Shown: in pieces, positions 7,583 to 14,360 of the stretch
Numbering within the stretch: the stretch's first letter is position 1
Layout: each line of letters starts with the position of its first letter
Source: Dinoroseobacter sp049800835
Lineage (GTDB): Bacteria > Pseudomonadota > Alphaproteobacteria > Rhodobacterales > Rhodobacteraceae
Direction of reading: 5' to 3'
DNA: 64,000 bases
Assembly (NCBI RefSeq): GCF_049800835.1
Contig: NZ_JBNAFU010000009.1
Span: forward strand, 41,554-105,553
The notes under the pieces: model-generated
The model's database searches: none
What the model was told of the DNA's origin: nothing
Seen by the model: the letters and a program-made list of their open reading frames with translations, nothing else
Position numbers and translations under genes: made by a program

Positions 7583-8983
7583 TCAGAACCATCCGAACAC
7601 GTTGCGTTGCAGGCTGACGGCGGCTGGCGCATTGCGCGAGAACAATACCCGGCTCTCCTCGGTAGAGATGCCGTCAGCCTCAAGGACAACCATGATTCCG
7701 TAATTGTTGGGGCGCGCCGGATCTATGGCGGCCTCGACACGCGAGACCCGCGCGTCCAGCGCGCGTTTTTCGCCCGTCAGGTTAAAGGTCACGATTGCGG
7801 GCATCCCCTCGAACACAGCGCCGGAATACCGATGGTCCAACCAGCCCTGAACCGTGCGTGGTTTGTCTTCTTCGAAATCCAGTAGGGCCGCGCCTGCACG
7901 CAGGTATTGTCCTTCGGACACCATGAACGACACGACACGGCCGTTGCGAGGGGCGATCACGGTCAGGTTGTTCAATGCGGCTCGATACGTCTCGAAATCC
8001 CGTTCGATCACCCGCAGCCTTTGGCGCCTGTCGTCCGCTATGGCCACGTACTGGGCCCCTATGGAGTTGAAGTCCCTTGGCGCGCTGCTCAGGCCGGTGT
8101 CGAACATCGCCAGCGCGCGTGTCGCATCCTCCACCGCGTCCAGATCATATCCGCTGAAAAAGTCCCGTGGACGGCGTTCCGAAATGGCGTCGGTCAGGGC
8201 TCTGGTCAGGACGCGGCGTTCGGCGGCGCGGCCCGCCTCATGGCGGGCCAGATCGGCGGTTGCCTCCGCCAGAGCGACCTCCGCGGAGACCTTGTCGCGG
8301 CGCAAATCTTCGAGGCGACGCTCGGCCTGCGGGTCGCTGAGTTGCAGGATCGGAGTGCCCGCGGCCACGAAGGCACCGGGTTCTGCGAGGACATCGCTGA
8401 CAAATCCCGATACCTGGGCGGATACAGGCTCAATCGGCGCGAGGAACCGCGCATGCTGCACGGTGATCTCGTTGATGCGGGTCAGGACGAGTGAGCCGAG
8501 GTAGCCGAAAACCGACAGGCTGAGCACGATATAGACCGCCAACACCATCAATGTCCGAAACCCGCGTGGTGTTTTGGTGGACACCGCGATCTCGCGTTCC
8601 TGCTCGGTTTCCTCCATCGGGATCAGATCGACCGGTGTATCGAGGCTGGTGATCATATCGCCCGTCGTGGCCATTTTGCCCGACAGCAACGAGCGGTAGA
8701 AGAGGCTCAGCGTTTCCCGTTGACGACCCGTGAGGTTACGGAACCGGTAGATCGGTTGGCCGGGGTCTTTTTCCAGCGTGACGGGAAAGCTCAGCACCAC
8801 GCCCTGAAACGGGATCGACAGGATTGCCTCGACCAGAGCCTCGTCAGGAAGATCGTAGGAGGTCAGACCCGTCAGCGACCATTCACGCACAGCCGCGCGG
8901 CGACCGTCCGGCAGCGACAGGCCCAACGGGGCCTGCATGCGGAATGCCATGTCTGGCATTGGTCTTTCATGGCGAATATTCAC
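7583..8983 (-). CDS. alg44: Alg44-like co-polymerase (PilZ-like N-terminus plus HlyD-like periplasmic domain)
   Basis: 466 residues. In Pseudomonas, Alg44 binds c-di-GMP through a PilZ domain and activates Alg8. Here the N-terminal 120 residues look PilZ-like (REWSLTGL in place of the usual DxSxxG strand), and the expected RxxxR is only approximated by RHERP. A transmembrane helix follows (LMVLAVYIVLSLSVFGYLGSL, in two halves), then an HlyD-type barrel-sandwich (PIEPVSAQVSGFVSDVL), a long coiled coil rich in Arg/Glu/Ala, and a second lipoyl half (VIAPRNGRVVSF). The GTG at 8983 with GGAGG ten bases upstream is preferred; the frame is open to 9103. It is first in a two-gene operon with alg8. 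Confidence 0.82.
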   Translation of the reverse strand: MNIRHERPMPDMAFRMQAPLGLSLPDGRRAAVREWSLTGLTSYDLPDEALVEAILSIPFQGVVLSFPVTLEKDPGQPIYRFRNLTGRQRETLSLFYRSLLSGKMATTGDMITSLDTPVDLIPMEETEQEREIAVSTKTPRGFRTLMVLAVYIVLSLSVFGYLGSLVLTRINEITVQHARFLAPIEPVSAQVSGFVSDVLAEPGAFVAAGTPILQLSDPQAERRLEDLRRDKVSAEVALAEATADLARHEAGRAAERRVLTRALTDAISERRPRDFFSGYDLDAVEDATRALAMFDTGLSSAPRDFNSIGAQYVAIADDRRQRLRVIERDFETYRAALNNLTVIAPRNGRVVSFMVSEGQYLRAGAALLDFEEDKPRTVQGWLDHRYSGAVFEGMPAIVTFNLTGEKRALDARVSRVEAAIDPARPNNYGIMVVLEADGISTEESRVLFSRNAPAAVSLQRNVFGWF

Positions 8984-9022
8984 CGCCGCGCTGCCTCCGG
9001 ACGTTTGGGGGTGGGACGGGGG

Positions 9023-9047
9023 CGGGCCTTGAGATGCCCGTTTTTTT
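9023..9047 (+). terminator. possible plus-strand terminator antisense to the alg44 leader
   Basis: CGGGC (9023-9027) and GCCCG (9036-9040) pair around an 8-base loop and are followed by seven T residues. No plus-strand gene precedes it. It lies about 40 bases upstream of the minus-strand alg44-like start and after truA, so it could stop antisense transcription, or be chance. Confidence 0.4.
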
Positions 9048-9219
9048 GTGCCCCGCGTCGTGTGCCACCCGGTTCTGGTCCGGGGGGCGTGCCAACCTGC
9101 CAACTGTCCTTGGTTGAATCTGTGCTCATGTCCTCAGCGTCCGGTTTCGCGCCGGAAAAGGGCAAGAATGCGGCTTAAAGGAAACAATTTCGGTGTATTG
9201 TTTCCAATCGTTGATTTCC

Positions 9220-9987
9220 TTACGAAAAAGGATCCTGCGGATAACGCACGGCCGACAGGTAAAGGCCGTGTGGGGGGCAAACCGGGCCGCATTCGGCACG
9301 ATCCTGTGCCTCAAGTGCGGTTTTTACGCGTTCGGGAGGCCATGATCCGGCGCCAACCCGTTCCAGTGTGCCCACGATGGACCGGACCTGATTGTGCAGA
9401 AAACTGCGCGCGCGCAGATGAAACCGAAACTCGCTCCCGCGCGGGATCGGATGTTCTTCTATTGAGATCTCGTCCAGCGTCTTGACCGGCGAGGCCGCCT
9501 GACATTCAGAGGCGCGAAATGTCGTGAAATCATGCTTTCCTATCAGGTGTTTGGCAGCTTCGCGCATCGGCTCCAAGGCAAGATGCTGCGCCACTTGCCA
9601 AACCAGGTTGCGGTCGTGGGTCACCGGCGCGCGGCGCGCGATCAGGCGGAACAGGTACCGACGCTCGACCGCTGAAAATCGCGCGTGAAACTCCGGATTG
9701 ACCTCTGCACACGCCAGGATTGCCACTGGCAGCGGCCTTAGATGGTGGTTCAGGGCCTCCGACAGGCGAAACGGGTCCCAGCCGCGCTGCAAATCCACAT
9801 GCGCCACTTGCCCGGTGGCGTGCACGCCCGCATCTGTCCGCCCCGCCGCGGCAAGGCCGGGGTGATCCGCCTCTAGTTTACGCAGGGCGTCCTCGACCGC
9901 GCCCTGCACGGAAGGGTGCTCTTTCTGGCGCTGCCATCCGGCGAACGGGGCGCCATTGTATTCGATCAGGAACGCATAGCGAGGCAT
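9220..9987 (-). CDS. truA: tRNA pseudouridine(38-40) synthase
   Basis: 255-residue TruA, which isomerises uridines 38-40 in the tRNA anticodon arm. The catalytic aspartate lies in AAGRTDAGVHATGQVAH, and the N-terminal FLIEYNGAPFAGWQRQ and C-terminal FLHNQVRSIVGTLERVG blocks are family signatures. The length is normal. ATG start at 9987. It is divergent from the YcjX gene across about 100 bases. Confidence 0.96.
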   Translation of the reverse strand: MPRYAFLIEYNGAPFAGWQRQKEHPSVQGAVEDALRKLEADHPGLAAAGRTDAGVHATGQVAHVDLQRGWDPFRLSEALNHHLRPLPVAILACAEVNPEFHARFSAVERRYLFRLIARRAPVTHDRNLVWQVAQHLALEPMREAAKHLIGKHDFTTFRASECQAASPVKTLDEISIEEHPIPRGSEFRFHLRARSFLHNQVRSIVGTLERVGAGSWPPERVKTALEAQDRAECGPVCPPHGLYLSAVRYPQDPFS

Positions 9988-10091
9988 GCGGGCGGCATAG
10001 CGCGCCGGGCGGGCCGAGACAATCGCGCTTGCCCCTTTGATCCCGCGCGCGGGGTCCTTATGTTGATCGGGGAAACAAGGGCTCCGGGTAT

Positions 10092-11504
10092 TTGATCATC
10101 TCCAGTATTGCCGACTCGCTTGAGCGGACCGTGTCTGAAACCACGGGCGCCGTCCGTGAAACGCTGTTCGAGCCGGTGATCCGGCTTGGCGTGACCGGTC
10201 TGAGCCGCTCGGGCAAGACGGTATTTATCACATCGCTGGTTGCAAACCTGCTAGATCGGGGGCGGATGCCCCAGTTTCAGGCGGCTGCGACGGGCGCGAT
10301 CCGGTCGGCCTATCTGCAACCCCAGCCGGATGACACGGTGCCGCGGTTCGACTTCGAACCCTATTTGGCGCAGATGACCGGGACGCAGCCCACCTGGCCC
10401 GACAGCACGCGCGCCATTTCGCAGTTGCGCGTTTCCCTGCGCGTGCAGTCCGTCGGTCTGCTGGGCAGCCTGTCCGGGCCACGCACGATCCACCTGGATA
10501 TCGTCGATTACCCGGGCGAGTGGTTGCTGGATCTAGGCCTGATCGAGAAAACGTATTCCGATTGGTCGGCGGAGATGTTGGGCAAGATCGCAGCGCGGCC
10601 GGGTGGGCAGGCATTTGCAGAGGCAATGTCCAGTACCGACCCTTCTGCCAGACTGTCGGAACCCGAGGCTCAGCGCCTTGCCGCTGCCTATACGGATGCC
10701 TTGCACGCGGCCCGAGATGCCGGGTTTTCGGACTGCACGCCGGGGCGTTTCATCCTTCCGGGTGAACTTGCTGGGTCTCCGGTACTGACGTTTGCACCCC
10801 TCCCGCAAGGCAGTTATGGGCGCAACTCGCTGGGGCGGGAGTTTGAACGACGGTTCGAGGCGTACAAAAGGGAAGTCGCCCGCCCGTTCTTCCGCGATCA
10901 TTTCGCGCGACTTGACCGACAGGTCGTGCTCGTCGACGCGCTGGGCGCTTTGCATGCAGGCCCCGCGGCGCTTGATGATCTGCGCCAGACGATGGAGGAT
11001 ATCCTTGGGGCGTTTCGCCCCGGAAAGAACTCGTGGTTGAGCGCGCTTCTGGGCAAACGCGTAGATCGAATCCTGTTTGCCGCAACGAAGGCCGATCACC
11101 TGCACCATACCCAGCATGCCAGATTAACCGCGATCATGGACGCATTGGTGCGCGATGCGCGACGGCGCGCGGATTTCGCCGGGGCAGAGACGGGCGCGAT
11201 GGCGATCGCATCGTTGCGTGCGACCACCGAAGAAACCCGCACCCATCAGGGTCGGACGCTTGATCTGGTGCGCGGTCGGCTTGCGGATACGGGCAAGGAA
11301 GCGGCGTTTTACGCAGGCGATCTGCCCGAGGATCCGATGACGGTTCTGTCCCCGGCCAAGGAAGAAGCCGAAGGCTGGTTGCAGGGGGAATACGCCGCCA
11401 TGCAGTTTGCCCCGGCGGCCCTGACGCTTCGGCAGGGCGAGGGTCCGCCACATATCAGACTGGATCGCGCGGCAGAGTTTCTGCTGGGCGACCGGTTGCG
11501 CTAG
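10092..11504 (+). CDS. ycjX: YcjX family P-loop ATPase/GTPase
   Basis: 470-residue cytoplasmic protein of the YcjX/DUF463 family. The nucleotide-binding loop is GLSRSGKT at about residues 37-44, followed by the family block VFITSLVANLLDRGRMP and DIVDYPGEWLLDL (Walker B region). The biochemical role is poorly known; in enterobacteria it is stress-induced and encoded next to ycjF, as here. The start is TTG at 10092, chosen because MIISSIADSLER matches the expected family N-terminus; no strong ribosome site is seen. The YcjF-like gene follows after 13 bases. Confidence 0.9.
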   Translation: MIISSIADSLERTVSETTGAVRETLFEPVIRLGVTGLSRSGKTVFITSLVANLLDRGRMPQFQAAATGAIRSAYLQPQPDDTVPRFDFEPYLAQMTGTQPTWPDSTRAISQLRVSLRVQSVGLLGSLSGPRTIHLDIVDYPGEWLLDLGLIEKTYSDWSAEMLGKIAARPGGQAFAEAMSSTDPSARLSEPEAQRLAAAYTDALHAARDAGFSDCTPGRFILPGELAGSPVLTFAPLPQGSYGRNSLGREFERRFEAYKREVARPFFRDHFARLDRQVVLVDALGALHAGPAALDDLRQTMEDILGAFRPGKNSWLSALLGKRVDRILFAATKADHLHHTQHARLTAIMDALVRDARRRADFAGAETGAMAIASLRATTEETRTHQGRTLDLVRGRLADTGKEAAFYAGDLPEDPMTVLSPAKEEAEGWLQGEYAAMQFAPAALTLRQGEGPPHIRLDRAAEFLLGDRLR

Positions 11505-11517
11505 GAAGGGGCTTCCT

Positions 11518-12546
11518 ATGGCCGAGAAAAAAGGCGCTGTCCTGATTGATCTGGAGGATGACGCGCCAGGTCCATCCCCCGGCGTGACAGAGCGCCCTCA
11601 TCCGGCCAGCGCGCCGCCTGTGCCGGACGTGGGTGATGCCCGGATTTCAGGGGCGACGATGCAACAGGTCGCGGCTCTGGCCGCGCGGCGGCCCTCCCGG
11701 GTCGCACGGGTGTTCTGGTCAGCGCTTCTTGCATTGGTGCTCTTTGCCGCGTCTGTTGCTGCCACGAATTTCGTCACGGACCTGCTGACCGCGAACCCGG
11801 TACTTGGTGCCGTTGCAGCCGGCCTGTTCGGGCTTGTCTTGCTGTGTGCGCTGATCATCGCGTGGCGCGAATGGCGGGCGTTTTCGCGAATTGCCAGGCT
11901 TGATGTGCTTCACGAGCAGGCCGAGGCTGCAAGATCTGCGGATGTGCTGTCCGAAGCCAAGGTGGTCGCCGCGAAGATTTCGGCGCTGTACCATGATCGC
12001 CCCGAACTGGCGCAGGCGCGGGCCAGACTGAAGACCCGGACAGATGACGCGTTCGATGTCAGCGGTGTATTCACGGTGGTCGAGGCAGATCTGCTGGCCC
12101 CGCTGGACCAGCGTGCCGAGGCAGAGGTTTCTGCCGCCGCGCGTCAGGTCGCAACAGTGACCGCGCTGGTTCCGCTGGCGCTTGCGGACGTCATTGCAGC
12201 GCTGACGGCCAACCTCCGCATGATCCGCCGCATTGCGGAGATTTATGGCGGGCGCTCGGGCACGCTGGGCAGTTGGCGCCTGACGCGGGAGGTCTTGTCT
12301 CACTTGGTGGCCACTGGCGCGGTTGCCGTGGGCGATGATCTGATCGGGTCGGTCGCGGGCGGCGGGGTTCTGTCCAAGGTGTCGCGCCGCTTCGGGGAGG
12401 GCGTCGTGAACGGCGCTCTGACTGCTCGTGTGGGCGTCGCCGCGATGGAAGTATGCCGCCCGTTGCCTTTTGGCGAGGGCCGCCGGCCATCGATCTCCAG
12501 CCTCGTGAAACGCGCCCTTACCGGGCTATTTTCCCAGAAAACCTGA
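11518..12546 (+). CDS. YcjF/TIGR01620-like inner-membrane protein
   Basis: 342-residue membrane protein. Two hydrophobic helices lie near residues 66-86 and 99-120 (FWSALLALVLFAASVAATNF and AAGLFGLVLLCALIIAW). The C-terminal half (LVPLALADVIAALTANLRMIRRIAEIYGG) is the DUF697-type segment typical of YcjF. ATG at 11518, preceded by GAAGGGG. It is expected to work with the adjacent YcjX P-loop protein, but their joint function is not established. The flavoprotein gene starts 19 bases later, probably in the same operon. Confidence 0.88.
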   Translation: MAEKKGAVLIDLEDDAPGPSPGVTERPHPASAPPVPDVGDARISGATMQQVAALAARRPSRVARVFWSALLALVLFAASVAATNFVTDLLTANPVLGAVAAGLFGLVLLCALIIAWREWRAFSRIARLDVLHEQAEAARSADVLSEAKVVAAKISALYHDRPELAQARARLKTRTDDAFDVSGVFTVVEADLLAPLDQRAEAEVSAAARQVATVTALVPLALADVIAALTANLRMIRRIAEIYGGRSGTLGSWRLTREVLSHLVATGAVAVGDDLIGSVAGGGVLSKVSRRFGEGVVNGALTARVGVAAMEVCRPLPFGEGRRPSISSLVKRALTGLFSQKT

Positions 12547-12565
12547 CCCATTCGCGGAGAAACCC

Positions 12566-14185
12566 ATGGATCAACTCGCCCCCGATCTCAGAACGATGGT
12601 ACGCACGCCGCTGGCCGAGGCACACGTTGCTGCGATGCGTCGTATCGGTCGCGAACGTCTGCTCGAAGCGGGCGAAACATTGATTGATCTGGGCGATCCG
12701 CAGGAAGAGTTTTTCTATCTGCTCGATGGCGAGGTGGAGGCGCTCAGCCCCGTTGACGGTCAACGCTACGGCGATGGCGCGACGCTCGGACCGACCCAGT
12801 TCTTCGGCGAGATCAGCTTTCTGAACGGGGGCAAGTCTCTGATGGGCGCGCGCGCGATCGCGCAGACCCGCGTGCTGGCCGTGGCCCGACGGGATATGCT
12901 GGACCTGATGTCGCGTATTCCGGAGATGAGTGACATCATCGTGTCGGTCTTCGCCGCGCGGCGGCGCCGTATGCTCGAAAGCAATCAGGCCGCGCTGACG
13001 CTGATCGGGGCAGATCAGGATCGAAACATCCGCCGAATTGCGGCCTTCGCCAGCCGGAACAGGATCCCCTTCAACTCCTTCCATCTCGAGGATCACGAGG
13101 CCGAGGAATTGGCCGAGGCTTGCGCGCTCCTGCCCAGACACCCGTCGGTGATTTTCGGGAAGAACCGCGTGATCGAGGATCCGACCCCGCGCAAGGTCGC
13201 CGAGATTCTGGGGATCGACATGGAACTGGGTCGCGACCAGACCTATGACGTGCTGATCGTGGGCGGTGGCCCGGCGGGGATCGCCGCAGCCGTTTATGCA
13301 GGGGCCGAAGGGCTCAATGCGCTGGCGGTTGAAGACCTGACCATCGGTGGCCAGGCGGGCACCTCAAGCCGGATCGAGAACTACATGGGCTTTCCCACCG
13401 GCATCTCCGGTGCTGATCTGTGCTGGCGGGGCGAAGTCCAGGCCATGAAGTTCGGAACACGCTTCGCGATGCCTCGCCGGGCGACAGGCCTTGAGCCTCT
13501 GGAGGACGGCACGTTTTGCGTCACGCTGGATGATGGCGCGCAGGTTTGCGCGAGATCAGTGGTCATTGCGACGGGCGTTCAATACCGGAAATTGCCCATT
13601 CCGAGGCTAGAAGAGTTCGAGGGCGCGGGCGTTTACTACGCGGCCACGGATGTGGAGGCGCGTTATTGCCGCAACACTGAAGTCATCGTGATTGGTGGCG
13701 GCAACTCGGCCGGGCAGGCGGCCATGTTCCTGTCACGCACTGCCAAGCACGTGCATGTCCTGATCCGCGGTGACAGCCTGGCAGCGTCGATGTCGTCTTA
13801 CCTCAGCGACCGGCTGGAACAGGATCCGGCCATCACCCTGCACCGGCGGACAGAGGTCAAGGAATTCCAGGGCGACACTCAGCTGACCGGAACGGTCATT
13901 CGCGACAAGGCGGCAGGCGCGGACTGGATACTTCCGACCGGCGCCGTGTTCGTCATGGTGGGGGCAGCGCCGAACACGGGTTGGTTGCAAGGGCATGTGG
14001 ATCTCGACGAAAACGGGTTCGTGCGTACCGGGCGCGACGCCGGTGGGCGCTCCACCTACGAGACGTCGTTGCCTGGCGTGTTCGCCGTCGGCGACGTGCG
14101 CGCGGGCTCGACCAAGCGCGTGGCCTCCGGGGTGGGTGAAGGCTCCGTCGTGATGTCCAGCGTTTGGGCGCATGTGAACGCCTGA
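12566..14185 (+). CDS. cyclic-nucleotide-domain thioredoxin-reductase-like flavoprotein without CxxC
   Basis: 539 residues in three parts. Residues 1-140 are a cyclic-nucleotide-binding (Crp-type) domain with FFGEISFLNGG. Residues 145-220 resemble a degenerate glutaredoxin/thioredoxin fold (RIAAFASRNRIPFNSFHLED...). The rest is a two-domain FAD/NADPH oxidoreductase of thioredoxin-reductase type, with VGGGPAGIAAAVYA for FAD, VIGGGNSAGQAA for NADPH and the C-terminal GVFAVGDVR. The redox site where thioredoxin reductase has CATC reads GVYYAATDVEA, with no cysteine. It therefore cannot reduce thioredoxin in the usual way. ATG at 12566 after GGAG. Substrate unknown. Confidence 0.87.
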   Translation: MDQLAPDLRTMVRTPLAEAHVAAMRRIGRERLLEAGETLIDLGDPQEEFFYLLDGEVEALSPVDGQRYGDGATLGPTQFFGEISFLNGGKSLMGARAIAQTRVLAVARRDMLDLMSRIPEMSDIIVSVFAARRRRMLESNQAALTLIGADQDRNIRRIAAFASRNRIPFNSFHLEDHEAEELAEACALLPRHPSVIFGKNRVIEDPTPRKVAEILGIDMELGRDQTYDVLIVGGGPAGIAAAVYAGAEGLNALAVEDLTIGGQAGTSSRIENYMGFPTGISGADLCWRGEVQAMKFGTRFAMPRRATGLEPLEDGTFCVTLDDGAQVCARSVVIATGVQYRKLPIPRLEEFEGAGVYYAATDVEARYCRNTEVIVIGGGNSAGQAAMFLSRTAKHVHVLIRGDSLAASMSSYLSDRLEQDPAITLHRRTEVKEFQGDTQLTGTVIRDKAAGADWILPTGAVFVMVGAAPNTGWLQGHVDLDENGFVRTGRDAGGRSTYETSLPGVFAVGDVRAGSTKRVASGVGEGSVVMSSVWAHVNA

Positions 14186-14360
14186 GGCAATTGCCCCCGG
14201 CGATGAACGTGCCTATAACCCGGCGCATGATGCCTCGTTTCGCGATCATTATTCGAATTATAAGCCCGGCGCTCGCCTGACCTGAGCCGCCGGGACACTG
14301 GCGTTGGATTGCCCGCGCCGCCCTTCAGATCTTCCCCTTATGACGAACAGGACGCCTGAG

